NCBI RefSeq assembly: GCF_003330765.1
Contig: NZ_CP024903.1
Coordinates: 2,046,001-2,110,000, forward strand
Length of the DNA stretch: 64,000 nucleotides
Source: Burkholderia pyrrocinia
Lineage (GTDB): Bacteria; Pseudomonadota; Gammaproteobacteria; Burkholderiales; Burkholderiaceae
Direction of reading: 5' to 3'
Shown: positions 50,722 through 59,800 of the stretch, piece after piece
How the letters are laid out: each line of letters starts with the position of its first letter
Numbering within the stretch: the stretch's first letter is position 1
Notes under the pieces: model-generated
Told to the model about the DNA's origin: nothing
Database searches by the model: none
What the model saw: the letters and a program-made list of their open reading frames with translations, nothing else
Translations under genes and position numbers: made by a program

Positions 50722-52189
50722 CCTGGCCCGTCGCGGGCATGCGCTGGGCCATGCAACGGGCGCGCTGGCGATCGCCACGCTGCTCGCCGGGTGCATGGTC
50801 GGGCCCGACTTCGTCTGTCCGCCCGCGCCGCGCGTCGCGCGCTTCGTGCCGACCGACGAACCGGGCATGGCATCCGGCGCGTGGACCGTTGGCGATCACA
50901 CGCAGGCCTTGTCGGCCGGTACGACACTGACACGCGACTGGTGGACGCGCTTCGGCAGCCGCGACATCGACTCGACCGTCGGCGACGCACTGACCGGCAG
51001 TCCGACGCTCGATCTCGCCGAGGCGACGCTGCGGCGCAGCGAACACGCGCTGCGGGCCGGCCAGGGGATCTTCTTTCCGCAGGCGGATGCACAGGCCGGC
51101 GCGGCACGTCAACGCTATGCGCCGCTGCGCACCGGCCAGGCCCTGCCGGCGTCGATCTTCAACCTGTTCACGCTGTCGGCAACGGTCAGCTACACGCTCG
51201 ACCTGTGGGGCGGCGAACGGCGTCAGGTCGAAGCGCTGGCGGCCGACGTCGACGCGCAGCGCCAGGCGTTGGCGGGCGCTTACCTGATGTTGACCGCCAA
51301 CGTCGTCAATACGATGATCGCGCGCGCGGCCTATCGCGACGAGGCCGCCGCAACGCGCGAAATGGTCGGCCTGCTCGACGAGCAGATTCGCCTGACGCAC
51401 GCGCAGGTGACGGCCGGCGCGGCGGCCTACGTCGCGGTGCTGACGCTGGAATCGCAGCGGGCATCGCTCGAGGCGACGCTGCCGGCGCTCGACCAGAAGC
51501 GCACGCAGGCCGACGATCTACTCGCGCTGCTGACCGGCCGCTACCCGGTCGACTGGCGCACGCCCGACCTGTCGCTCAACAGGATCGAATTGCCCGCCAG
51601 CCTGCCGGATACGGCGCCGTCGTCGCTGGTGCGCCGCCGGCCCGACATCCTGCAAGCGGAAGCGCAGTTGCACGTGGCCAGCGCACAGGTCGGCGTCGCG
51701 ACGGCCGCGCTCTATCCGAACGTCACGCTGTCCGCGTCGGGCGGGTTCGACAGTATCGTCGCCGGCAAGCTGTTCGCGCCGGCCGGCCGCGCGTGGAGTG
51801 TCGGCGCCGGACTCACCGCGCCGCTCTTTCACGGCGGCACGCTATGGCACCAGCGGCGCGCGGCGCAGGACGCGTATGACGAAGCCGACGCATCCTATCG
51901 GCAGGTCGTCCTGTCGGCGCTCTCGCAGGTGGCCGACACGTTGCGTGCGCTCGCGAACGATGCGACGGCGCTCGACGCGCAGGCACGCGCGATGGCGGCG
52001 GCCCGCGATGCACTGAAGCTCACGCAGGCCGGCTATGACGCGGGGATCGCCGGCTACGTCCAATTGCTCGTCGCCGACGTGCAATATCATCAGGCGCGTA
52101 TTGCCTGGCTGCAGGCGGTCGCGCAGCGGCTGCAGGACACGGTCGCGTTCTATGTTGCGCTCGGCGGCGGCTGGGGCGACGCGGGCTGA
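50699..52189 (+). CDS. NodT-family outer-membrane efflux lipoprotein (TolC-like)
   Basis: The 496-residue protein has a lipobox (LLAGC near residue 32) followed by MVGPDF, the hallmark start of NodT/OprM channels, then two repeats of the outer membrane efflux protein family (DWWTRFGS, LDLAEATLRRSEHALRAGQG, YTLDLWGG, VRRRPDILQAEAQLHVASAQVGVATAALYPN). It forms a trimeric outer-membrane/periplasmic tunnel. It overlaps the fusion-protein gene and ends the operon. NodT channels usually serve RND pumps; here it pairs with an ABC exporter. Confidence 0.92.
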   Translation: MSTLQANNLARRGHALGHATGALAIATLLAGCMVGPDFVCPPAPRVARFVPTDEPGMASGAWTVGDHTQALSAGTTLTRDWWTRFGSRDIDSTVGDALTGSPTLDLAEATLRRSEHALRAGQGIFFPQADAQAGAARQRYAPLRTGQALPASIFNLFTLSATVSYTLDLWGGERRQVEALAADVDAQRQALAGAYLMLTANVVNTMIARAAYRDEAAATREMVGLLDEQIRLTHAQVTAGAAAYVAVLTLESQRASLEATLPALDQKRTQADDLLALLTGRYPVDWRTPDLSLNRIELPASLPDTAPSSLVRRRPDILQAEAQLHVASAQVGVATAALYPNVTLSASGGFDSIVAGKLFAPAGRAWSVGAGLTAPLFHGGTLWHQRRAAQDAYDEADASYRQVVLSALSQVADTLRALANDATALDAQARAMAAARDALKLTQAGYDAGIAGYVQLLVADVQYHQARIAWLQAVAQRLQDTVAFYVALGGGWGDAG

Positions 52190-52216
52190 AACGTCGTGGC
52201 GCGGGCGTTCAGCCCG
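52182..52216. terminator. Bidirectional hairpin containing both stop codons
   Basis: CGGGCTGAA (52182-52190) pairs perfectly with TTCAGCCCG (52208-52216). The TGA of the NodT gene lies in the left arm and the stop of the convergent minus-strand gene in the right arm. There is no long U-run. Confidence 0.5.
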
Positions 52217-52658
52217 ATTGCGTCACGATGTCGGGCCGCTGCCAAGGCGGCAGCTCCGCCCAGCCGAGCGGGCCGTAGACGGTGCCGCCGGCGGCCTCGA
52301 TCGTCTCGACGAATGCGCCGAGCGTCGCCCCGGCCGGAACGGCCAGCGTCATCGCATCGACGAAATCCTCGCTGCGCAGCCACGGCGCCGCGCCGCGGTT
52401 GATCTGCTCGACGCTCCACGCATGCCCATGTCGCCCGGCCTCGGGCGGCAACAGACGCGGCGCGTCGAACGCAACCCGCAGCAGTTGGGCGCGCGAATCG
52501 CTGTACGGCGGCTTCGCAACGTCCTGGTAGGGCACGTCCGCCCAGCTCTCGCCGCATTGCAGATCGAGCGGCAAGCACGTAAACCACGCCCATGGCGTGC
52601 GGACGAAGCACAGTCGGTAGCAGGTCCGGGCACCGTCCAGATTGGCAATCAACGTCAT
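52209..52658 (-). CDS. Hypothetical protein
   Basis: The 149-residue protein MTLIANLDGARTCYRLCFVR continues with PWAWFTCLPLDLQCGESWADVPY and ends LGWAELPPWQRPD. Cys and Trp are frequent; no signal peptide, membrane segment or known motif. Start 52658 is the first ATG with a plausible (weak GGGACG) site. Convergent with NodT and divergent from the metallo-beta-lactamase gene, with a perfect FNR box 126 bases upstream, so it may belong to the low-oxygen set. Function unknown. Confidence 0.6.
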   Translation of the reverse strand: MTLIANLDGARTCYRLCFVRTPWAWFTCLPLDLQCGESWADVPYQDVAKPPYSDSRAQLLRVAFDAPRLLPPEAGRHGHAWSVEQINRGAAPWLRSEDFVDAMTLAVPAGATLGAFVETIEAAGGTVYGPLGWAELPPWQRPDIVTQSG

Positions 52659-52783
52659 GATGTGTTCGTCCCGAAAGCGTCGTGATGCCGCCGCGCATGA
52701 CGCGCATGGCATGCGCGGATAGCGGGGTCAAGACACTGCATCCGCGCACAGGGCCACTATCGTGCTGCCGCCCAGCCCAGGGG

Positions 52784-52797
52784 TTGATTGACGTCAA
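52784..52797. promoter_or_regulatory. FNR/ANR box between hypothetical and MBL RNase-like genes
   Basis: TTGAT-TGAC-GTCAA is a perfect dyad in the 278-base divergent region 52659-52936, 140 bases before the MBL gene and 126 before the minus-strand gene. Confidence 0.72.
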
Positions 52798-52936
52798 ACC
52801 TCCAGAACGGCACCCTGCTTGCGAACCTCGCCCGACCGGAAAAGGGATGCGGCAATCCCTGATTTCCATCAACCATCGTACGCGCGTTCGCGATGTAATC
52901 GACTCACTGCTCCCTCGACTCCCAGTGAGACGATCC

Positions 52937-54340
52937 ATGAAACTGACATTTCTCGGTGCGACCGAAACCGTGACCGGCTCGAAGTATCTGGTCGAGCATG
53001 GCAACCGGCGCGTTCTGGTCGATTGCGGCCTGTTCCAGGGCACGAAAAATCTGCGGCTGCGCAACTGGGCCCCGTTGCCGCTTGCACCCGACACGCTGGA
53101 CGCGGTCGTTCTCACCCACGCGCATATCGACCATACCGGCTATCTTCCAGTACTGGTGCGCGAAGGGTATCGCGGGCCGGTGTACTGCACGGCGGCGACG
53201 GCCGAACTCTGCGACATCATGTTGCGCGACAGCGCGCGGCTGCAGGAGGAAGAAGCCGACTTCGCGAACCGGCACGGTTACTCGAAGCATCATCCGGCGC
53301 AACCGCTCTACACGGTGGACGACGCGCAGCGCGCGCTGCGCCTGCTGACGCCCGTCGCGTTCGACGAGTGCACCTCGCTGGGCGGCGGCCTGTCGTTCCG
53401 TCTGCTGCCGGCCGGGCATATTCTCGGCGCGGCGAGCGTCGTGATGCACTGGAATCACAAGGTGCTCGCGTTCTCGGGCGATCTCGGCCGGTATCACGAC
53501 CCGATCATGCACCCGCCGCTGCCGCCCGCTCATGCGGACTACCTGGTCGTCGAATCGACGTACGGCGACCGCTTGCATCCGGTCTCGGATCCCGAGAGCG
53601 AGCTGGCCTCGGTGTTCGAAAAGACCTTCGCGCGGGGCGGAGTCGTCGTGATGCCCTGCTTTACCGTCGGCCGCGCGCAGGAAATTCTGCACTACATCGC
53701 ACGCCTGAAAGCGTCCGGCCGCATGGCGCGCGTCCCAGTGTTTCTCGACAGCCCGATGGCGACGGACGTGACCGAGATCTATCGCCACCATATCCTCGAA
53801 CACCGCCTGACCCTTTCCGAGGCGAACGCGCTCGGCCACGCGGCAACGATGATCCGATCGGTCGACCAGTCAAAGGCGATTGCCGAACACCAAGGGCCGA
53901 TGGTCATCATCGCCGGAAGCGGCATGGCGACGGGCGGACGCGTGCTGCATCACCTGAGCCGCTACGCGCCCGATGCGCGCAACACGATCGCCCTGGTCGG
54001 CTACCAGGCCGCCGGCACGCGCGGCGCGGCGCTGGCCGCACACGAGCCGACGCTGAAGATTCACGGCGAGTACGTCCGCGTGCGCGCACAGATCGAGTCG
54101 ATCACGACACTCTCCGCGCATGCCGACTACGAAGAGATTCTCAAGTGGCTCGGCACGATGCAGCGCGCCCCCGTGCGGACCTTCATCACGCACGGCGAAC
54201 CGGCCGCGGCCGATGCATTGCGGCGGCGCATCTCGGAGAGGCTGCATTGGCCGTGCGAAGTGCCGACCTACGCACAGCGCGTCGATCTCGACGAGGTCGA
54301 GTCCGGCGACATGCATGAGCCGGTCGCGCTTTCATCCTGA
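52937..54340 (+). CDS. Metallo-beta-lactamase / beta-CASP RNase-like protein
   Basis: The 467-residue cytosolic protein has an MBL core with HAHIDH (61-66), LLPAGHILGAASVVM, and the Asp motif AFSGDLGRYHDPIM. The beta-CASP region contains VVESTYGDRLHP, GGVVVMPCFTVGRAQEILHY, VFLDSPMATDVTEIY, IIAGSGMATGGRVLHHL and the final TLSAHADYEEIL and TFITHGEP. This matches bacterial homologues of CPSF/RNase J-like exonucleases (YSH1 group). It probably processes or degrades RNA; a role in mRNA turnover during anoxia is inference. Confidence 0.92.
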   Translation: MKLTFLGATETVTGSKYLVEHGNRRVLVDCGLFQGTKNLRLRNWAPLPLAPDTLDAVVLTHAHIDHTGYLPVLVREGYRGPVYCTAATAELCDIMLRDSARLQEEEADFANRHGYSKHHPAQPLYTVDDAQRALRLLTPVAFDECTSLGGGLSFRLLPAGHILGAASVVMHWNHKVLAFSGDLGRYHDPIMHPPLPPAHADYLVVESTYGDRLHPVSDPESELASVFEKTFARGGVVVMPCFTVGRAQEILHYIARLKASGRMARVPVFLDSPMATDVTEIYRHHILEHRLTLSEANALGHAATMIRSVDQSKAIAEHQGPMVIIAGSGMATGGRVLHHLSRYAPDARNTIALVGYQAAGTRGAALAAHEPTLKIHGEYVRVRAQIESITTLSAHADYEEILKWLGTMQRAPVRTFITHGEPAAADALRRRISERLHWPCEVPTYAQRVDLDEVESGDMHEPVALSS

Positions 54341-54413
54341 CGGCCGCGCCAGTGGACGCAGGCCGGGCGCGGCGAGAACCGAACATCGTATGTCGGCTCC
54401 CGCCACCCGGTAA

Positions 54414-55454
54414 TCAGCCCACTTCGATGATGACTTTCAGCGCATGAGTTTCCGCCGCGCGGCCGAACGTGTCGTACGCACGCTCGACATCGTCGAGCGA
54501 GAACCGGTGCGTGATCAGGCGCTTCGGATCGAGGCGCCCGGCGCGTATGGTCTTCAGCAGCATCGACGTGCTGACCGTGTCGACGAGCCGCGTCGTGATC
54601 GAGATGTTGCGATCCCACAGCTTCTCGAGGTGCAGGTCCGCCTTGACGCCATGCACGCCGACGTTCGCGACAACGCCGCCCGGCGCCACGAGCGAAGTGC
54701 ACATCTCGAACGTCGCCGGAATGCCGACCGCCTCGATCGCGCAATCGACGCCGACGCCGTCGGTCAGCTTCATGACTTCCGCAACCGGGTCGCCAGTTAG
54801 GCCGTCGAAGCATTCGGTTGCGCCGAAGCGGCGCGCGATGTCGAGCCGGTTGCTGTCCGGGTCGATCATGATGACCTGCGCCGGCGAGTAGAACTGCGCG
54901 GTCAGCAATGCCGCCAGCCCGATCGGGCCGGCGCCGACGATCGCGACCGTGCAGCCCGGCTGTACCTTGCCGTTCAGCACGCCGCATTCGAACCCGGTCG
55001 GCAGGATGTCCGACAGCATCACGAGCGCGTCCTCGTCCGCCCCTGCCGGAAGCGGGTACAGGCTCGTCTGCGCGTGCGGGATGCGCACGTACTCGGCCTG
55101 CGTCCCGTCGATCCGGTGTCCGAGGATCCAGCCGCCGGTCGTACAGTGCGAATACAGTCCCCGGCGGCAGTATTCGCAGCGGCCGCACGACGTGATGCAT
55201 GAAATCAGCACGTGATCGCCCGGCTTCAGCGAGTCGACCGCGGCGCCGACCTGCTCGACGACCCCGACCCCTTCATGACCGAGAATGCGGCCGGGTTCGC
55301 ACGTCGGTACGTCACCCTTGAGAATGTGCAGGTCTGTACCGCAAATCGTCGTGCGCGTCACGCGAACGATCGCGTCAGTGGGCGACTGCAGTTCCGGCAT
55401 GGGCCGCCGTTCGAGCGCCTTGCGCCCCGGCCCGTGGTAGACGAGTGCTTTCAT
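54414..55454 (-). CDS. Zinc-dependent alcohol dehydrogenase (MDR family)
   Basis: The 346-residue enzyme has catalytic zinc ligands in CGTDLHILKG (Cys near 38) and GHEGVG (His-Glu near 60), the structural zinc lobe CGRCEYCRRGLYSHC, and the NAD(P) motif VAIVGAGPIGLAA. It resembles medium-chain dehydrogenases acting on secondary alcohols or short-chain aldehydes. It starts 37 bases after the pta stop and is probably the last gene of the phasin-phbB-phaC-pta-adh operon, where it could reoxidise NADH. Confidence 0.92.
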   Translation of the reverse strand: MKALVYHGPGRKALERRPMPELQSPTDAIVRVTRTTICGTDLHILKGDVPTCEPGRILGHEGVGVVEQVGAAVDSLKPGDHVLISCITSCGRCEYCRRGLYSHCTTGGWILGHRIDGTQAEYVRIPHAQTSLYPLPAGADEDALVMLSDILPTGFECGVLNGKVQPGCTVAIVGAGPIGLAALLTAQFYSPAQVIMIDPDSNRLDIARRFGATECFDGLTGDPVAEVMKLTDGVGVDCAIEAVGIPATFEMCTSLVAPGGVVANVGVHGVKADLHLEKLWDRNISITTRLVDTVSTSMLLKTIRAGRLDPKRLITHRFSLDDVERAYDTFGRAAETHALKVIIEVG

Positions 55455-55491
55455 CGCTATTCCTCCGTCGAAAGGGTTACCCGTTCATTCA

Positions 55492-56529
55492 TCACAACTG
55501 GCGCATGCCGACCGTCCCTGCTTCGCCTTCGCAGGCAGGCGGGGCCGATGCGCGCCGAACCTGCGCCAGCAGCACCGCCAGCGCACAGGAAGCGACCCTG
55601 ACGGCGACGCTGTCGGCGCGGCTCGTCAGCACGATCGGTACGCGCGCGCCCACGACGATGCCCGCGTTGGCGGCACCACCCAGGTATTCGAGCTGCTTCG
55701 CGAGCATGTTGCCCGCTTCGATATCGGGAACGACCAGGATGTCGGCGCGGCCGGCAACCGCCGAATCAATCCCCTTGTCGAGTGCCGCCCGCTGCGATAT
55801 CGCGTTGTCGAATGCGAGCGGGCCGTCGACGATTGCCCCCGCGATCTGGCCGCGTTCAGCCATCTTCGCCAGTGCCGCGGCATCGAGCGTCGAGCGCATC
55901 GCCGGATTGACGGTTTCGACCGCGCACAGTACGGCCACCCGCGGGCAGGCAACGCCCAGCGCATGCGCGACGTCGACGGCGTTCTGCGTAATGGCCGCCT
56001 TCTGCGCGAGGTCCGGCGCGATGTTCACCGCCGCGTCGGTCAGGATGAACGGCCGCGGATACGCCCGCGTCTCGATCAGGAAACAGTGGGACATGCGCTT
56101 GTCCGTGCGCAGACCTGATTCCGCCGCGACGACCGCACCCATCAGCTCGTCCGTATGCAGGCTGCCTTTCATCAGCGCGCCGGCGTGGCCGGCTGCCGCG
56201 AGTTCGACCGCGCGGGCCGCTGCCGCATGGCTATGCGGCACATCTTCGATCATCCATCGGGCAAGATCGACGCCCGCCTCGTCCGCCATGCGCAATACCT
56301 TCTCGCGCGGCGCGACGATCAGCGGCTCGATCAATCCACCCAATGGTGAAGCGCTTAACGCGGCAAGCGCACCGAGACTGGTTACATCGCACGGATGCAC
56401 GACGGCGATCACGAGCGGCGACGCGTTGCATGCACGCGCGATCAGCGACGGCAGCTCGCCGTCCGCGCGCGGCGACAGTCCGGGCAGGCACGCGCCGTCG
56501 GACGTATCCGGAGGCATGTTCCCGTTCAT
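55492..56529 (-). CDS. pta: Phosphate acetyl/butyryltransferase (Pta-like)
   Basis: The 345-residue enzyme of the PTA/PTB family has VVHPCDVTSLGAL, PLIVAPREKVL, AGALMKGSLHTDELM, RPFILTDAAVNIAPDL, IAGAIVDGPLAFDNAIS, and ADILVVPDIEAGNMLAKQLEYL. It converts acyl-CoA plus Pi to acyl-phosphate. The short single-domain form is usual for phosphotransacetylases paired with PHB genes in Burkholderia. The ATG overlaps the phaC stop (ATGA). The matching acetate kinase lies in the divergent operon at 60649-61848, so together they can make ATP and acetate. Confidence 0.88.
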   Translation of the reverse strand: MNGNMPPDTSDGACLPGLSPRADGELPSLIARACNASPLVIAVVHPCDVTSLGALAALSASPLGGLIEPLIVAPREKVLRMADEAGVDLARWMIEDVPHSHAAAARAVELAAAGHAGALMKGSLHTDELMGAVVAAESGLRTDKRMSHCFLIETRAYPRPFILTDAAVNIAPDLAQKAAITQNAVDVAHALGVACPRVAVLCAVETVNPAMRSTLDAAALAKMAERGQIAGAIVDGPLAFDNAISQRAALDKGIDSAVAGRADILVVPDIEAGNMLAKQLEYLGGAANAGIVVGARVPIVLTSRADSVAVRVASCALAVLLAQVRRASAPPACEGEAGTVGMRQL

Positions 56530-58340
56530 GTCTCGAGCACGTAGGCGCCAGGGGCCGCGGCGAGTCCGGCGTCCGGCGTGCGCGCCTGCACCTCGCCCGA
56601 CGACCGCGCGTGCAACCAGTCGCGCCAGCACGTCCACCACGATCCGTTAACCGCAGGCGTCTCGCTCACGAAGTCGTGCCGGCTACGGTAAGGCGCGTCG
56701 GGCTCGCGGGTCGCGCAGCGATAGTGGCGTCCCGGATGGCCGGGTTCCGACACGATGCCGGCGTTGTGGCCGCCGGCCGTCAGCACGAAGGTCAGCGCGT
56801 GGTGCGTGAGCAGATGGAGCTTGTAGACGGAGCGCCAGGGCGACACGTGATCGCGCTCGGTCCCGACCACGAACGTCGGCACGCCGATATCCGACAACGC
56901 GACCGGCCGCCCGTCGACGCAGTAGTGGCCGGCCGCGAGATCGTTGTCGAGGAAGAGCCGCGTCAGGTATTCCGAATGCATGCGATACGGCATGCGCGTG
57001 GTGTCCGCATTCCACGACATCAGGTCGTTCGGCTTCGTGCGCTTGCCGAGCAGGTATTCGCTCATCATGCGCGACCAGATCAGGTCGCGTGCGTTGAGCA
57101 GTTCGAACGCAGCGGACATTTGCGCGCCGTCCAGGTAGCCCTGCCGCCACATCAGCGCGTCGAGTGCGGACAGCTCGCTGGCGTCGATGAAAAGGCCAAG
57201 CTCGCCGGGTTCGCTGAAGTCGGTCTGGGCCGCCAGCAACGTCATGGACCGCAATGCTTCGTGTTGCCGCCCGTCGCGCGCGAGCGCTGCCGCGCCGATC
57301 GCCAGCAGCGTGCCGCCGAGACAATATCCGACCGCGTGGACGGCTTCGCCGCAGATCGACCGTGCGGCGTCGAGCGCCGCCATGCACCCGTCGCGCAGAT
57401 AGTCGTCGAGCCCGAGGTCGCGCGCTTCCGCGCCCGGGTTGCGCCACGACACGGCAAACACGGTGTAGCCGGAATCGACCAGGAAGCGAATCAGCGAATT
57501 GTGCGGCTGCAGATCGAGGATGTAGTACTTCATGATCCACGACGGCACGATCAGGATCGGCTCGCGCGCAACGCGGGGCGTCGTCGGGTCGTACTGCAAC
57601 AATTCGCACAATGCGTTGCGCCATACGACCCTGCCGGGCGTGATTGCCACGTCGCGCCCCGGCAGATAGGCACACGCGTCATGGGCACGCGTGCCGCCAG
57701 CACGATCAAGCAATGCGTTCGCGTCGTCGAGCCAGTGCCGGATGCCTGCCGCGAGATTCGCGCCACCGCTGCGCATCGTCGCGTCGAGCACGACCGGATT
57801 GGTCGCCAGGAAATTGCCGGGCGAGCACGCGTCGAGCCATTGACGCGCGACGAATCCGACCAGTTCCTCGTGGTGGCGCTCGACGCCCGGTACGCCGCGT
57901 GTCGCGTCGCGCCACCAGCGCTGGATTGCCAGAAAGCCGTCCCGATAGGTACGGAACGGCCAGCCGGCCCACGCGGGCGCGGCGAAGCGCGGATCGGCCT
58001 CCCCCGCATGCACGGCCAGCCCGCTTGCGTCCGCTTCGTCCGCCATGCCTTTGTCCGCGGTCGATGGGGCTGCCGCCAGCCACGCCTGCATCGCGAGCCC
58101 GAAGCACTTTCCCGGCGACACGGCCAGATGCGCGCTCCAGTCGAGCATGGCCAGCGCCAGCGACACGGGCGACAGCCCGAAGGTCATCGCGGCAACGTTC
58201 GCATGAGCCGCGCGGTTCCACTGTTCGGCCGCGGTCGTCTGGGCCCGCACGCATTCGGCCGGGCTCGCGTGCTGCTCTTCCCTGCCCGATCGCTGCGTCG
58301 ATTCGTGCGGGAGCGGTGCGCGCATGACGGACGCTTTCAT
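56526..58340 (-). CDS. phaC: Poly-beta-hydroxybutyrate polymerase (PhaC, class I type)
   Basis: The 604-residue synthase has the N-terminal PhaC domain (PFRTYRDGFLAIQRWWRDA), LIVPSWIMKYYILDLQPHNS, and the lipase-like box GYCLGG with nucleophile Cys340. The catalytic Asp is in VGTERDHVSPWRSV and His in GGHNAGIV. It polymerises (R)-3-hydroxybutyryl-CoA into PHB at the granule surface. Start overlaps the phbB stop as ATGA, and its own stop overlaps pta. A long upstream extension in the same frame has no support. Confidence 0.92.
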   Translation of the reverse strand: MKASVMRAPLPHESTQRSGREEQHASPAECVRAQTTAAEQWNRAAHANVAAMTFGLSPVSLALAMLDWSAHLAVSPGKCFGLAMQAWLAAAPSTADKGMADEADASGLAVHAGEADPRFAAPAWAGWPFRTYRDGFLAIQRWWRDATRGVPGVERHHEELVGFVARQWLDACSPGNFLATNPVVLDATMRSGGANLAAGIRHWLDDANALLDRAGGTRAHDACAYLPGRDVAITPGRVVWRNALCELLQYDPTTPRVAREPILIVPSWIMKYYILDLQPHNSLIRFLVDSGYTVFAVSWRNPGAEARDLGLDDYLRDGCMAALDAARSICGEAVHAVGYCLGGTLLAIGAAALARDGRQHEALRSMTLLAAQTDFSEPGELGLFIDASELSALDALMWRQGYLDGAQMSAAFELLNARDLIWSRMMSEYLLGKRTKPNDLMSWNADTTRMPYRMHSEYLTRLFLDNDLAAGHYCVDGRPVALSDIGVPTFVVGTERDHVSPWRSVYKLHLLTHHALTFVLTAGGHNAGIVSEPGHPGRHYRCATREPDAPYRSRHDFVSETPAVNGSWWTCWRDWLHARSSGEVQARTPDAGLAAAPGAYVLET

Positions 58341-59083
58341 CGCATGTGCATCCCGCCGTTGACGTCGAATTCCGCCCCGGTCGCGAATGCCCCCGCGTCG
58401 GAGCACAGGAAGGCGACGAGCGCGGCGATTTCGTCGGGGTCGCCAAGACGCCCGAGCGGAATCTGCGGCAGGATCTTCGTATCGAGCACGTTCTTCGGCA
58501 CCGACTCGAGCATCGCCGTGGCCAGGTAGCCGGGCGAAACCGTGTTGACCGTCACGCCGTGCCGTGCGAGCTCGAGCGCCAGCGCCTTCGTGAAGCCATG
58601 GATGCCGGCCTTCGCGGCCGCGTAGTTCGCTTGCCCGAAGGCGCCTCTCGAACCGTTCACGGAACCGATGTTCACGATCCGCCCGAAGCCGGCGTCGATC
58701 ATGCCGGGCACGAACGGCTTCGTCATGTTGAACATGCTGTCGAGATTGGTGCGCAGCACCGCATCCCACATGCTCTTGGTCATCTTCACGAAAGTGGCGT
58801 CGTGCGTGATCCCGGCGTTGTTGACGAGCACGTCGACGCGCCCGAACTCGGCCAGCACGCGTGCCGCGCAGTGCTGGCACGAATCGTAGTCGGCAACGTC
58901 TGCCTCGAACGCATGAAACGTGCGACCCGCCTCGCGTTCGTGCGTGAGCCACGTCGCGACGTGGTCGTTGCGTTCCGAATGCGACACCGCCACCGTCATC
59001 CCGGCTTCGTGCAGGCGGCGGCTGATCGCGGCGCCAAGGCCGCCCATTCCGCCCGTGACGAACGCAACGCGCTTAGCGGACAT
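58337..59083 (-). CDS. phbB: Acetoacetyl-CoA reductase (PhbB)
   Basis: The 248-residue short-chain dehydrogenase has cofactor loop VTGGMGGLGAAISRRL, NNAG in VDVLVNNAGITHDATF, catalytic Ser and Tyr/Lys in IVNIGSVNGSRGAFGQANYAAAKAG, and the PhaB hallmark KNVLDTKILPQIPLGRLG. It reduces acetoacetyl-CoA to (R)-3-hydroxybutyryl-CoA with NADPH, giving the monomer for PhaC. GGGAG precedes ATG 59083. The gene overlaps the upstream phasin-like gene by 11 bases and phaC by four. No thiolase gene is in the operon. Confidence 0.93.
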   Translation of the reverse strand: MSAKRVAFVTGGMGGLGAAISRRLHEAGMTVAVSHSERNDHVATWLTHEREAGRTFHAFEADVADYDSCQHCAARVLAEFGRVDVLVNNAGITHDATFVKMTKSMWDAVLRTNLDSMFNMTKPFVPGMIDAGFGRIVNIGSVNGSRGAFGQANYAAAKAGIHGFTKALALELARHGVTVNTVSPGYLATAMLESVPKNVLDTKILPQIPLGRLGDPDEIAALVAFLCSDAGAFATGAEFDVNGGMHMR

Positions 59084-59612
59084 GATCGTGCTCCCGTTCG
59101 CCATCGATACCGGCCAGACGACGGGCATCATTCGGTATGCCGTCGTTGGCCCCGACGACGTCCGTGATCCCGCGCTCGAATGCCGCCATCCAGTCGCTCC
59201 ACGGCATGCTGGCCTCGTTGATCACGGCCAGTCGCCCCAAATCGGGCAACCAGTCGGTCTGGTAGCGCGACAGCGCGTTGGCGCCGTATTCACGCAACCA
59301 CGTGCGCCATACGCCGGCGCCTTCGTACTGCTCGCGCATGCAGAGCTCGGTGGCGTCCTGCCAGATCGCGACACTTGCGATCGCGTAGTCGCGCATCACC
59401 TGCCGGGTGGTTTCGCCGAAAGCTGTCCACGCGTTCGTTTCGGCGAACGCCTGCTGCAGACGGCGCAGCGCGTCACGGTCCCGTTCGATGCATCGCCCCG
59501 CCAGCGCATGCCATTCGTGCTGCCGGTCGCGGTTCAGCGCGACCATGCGCAACGCGAGATCGCATTCCGCGCGGCAAACGTCATTCGGTGTCGTCAAAGC
59601 GTCGGTGCTCAT
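59073..59612 (-). CDS. Phasin-like protein (putative PHB granule-associated)
   Basis: The 179-residue, largely helical protein contains ECDLALRMVALNRDRQHEWH and a helix rich in Trp and aromatic residues (SVAIWQDATELCMREQYEG). No signal peptide. I assign it as a phasin from its amphipathic helical make-up and its place as the first gene of the phbB-phaC operon, not from a clear motif. GAGGGAAG precedes the ATG. A perfect FNR box lies 108 bases upstream. Confidence 0.6.
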   Translation of the reverse strand: MSTDALTTPNDVCRAECDLALRMVALNRDRQHEWHALAGRCIERDRDALRRLQQAFAETNAWTAFGETTRQVMRDYAIASVAIWQDATELCMREQYEGAGVWRTWLREYGANALSRYQTDWLPDLGRLAVINEASMPWSDWMAAFERGITDVVGANDGIPNDARRLAGIDGEREHDHVR

Positions 59613-59719
59613 CGTCTTCCCTCGTTCGATCCCATCAATGGGTTGGCATCCGCCTCGTGCCGCCCGCCCGGGTCGGCATCGCGACCGCTTCACTGTGCGG
59701 CCATGGCGCACGGCTGCCG

Positions 59720-59733
59720 TTGATCTGAGTCAA
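59720..59733. promoter_or_regulatory. FNR/ANR box shared by the PHB-pta and USP-ackA operons
   Basis: TTGAT-CTGA-GTCAA is a perfect dyad in the 188-base divergent region 59613-59800, ending 67 bases before the USP start (class II-like spacing) and 108 bases from the phasin-like start. Confidence 0.78.
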
Positions 59734-59800
59734 GCGCGCGGAGAGCCTGCTTCGTAGACTGGATTGCACAGGCGGATCACCCGTCGATGGAGCGATTCCG

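Noticed and set aside
56343-58529. A 728-codon open frame opposite phaC
   Set aside because: It is antisense to a clear PhaC gene, has no domain, and its length is explained by high GC at third positions. Similar long antisense frames opposite clcB (6495-7940), the MFS gene (7816-9069) and ftsH (44088-46025) were rejected for the same reason.
56526-58952. A longer PhaC starting upstream of 58340
   Set aside because: The frame stays open upstream but overlaps phbB in another frame. The ATGA overlap at 58340 and the family-like length favour the short form.
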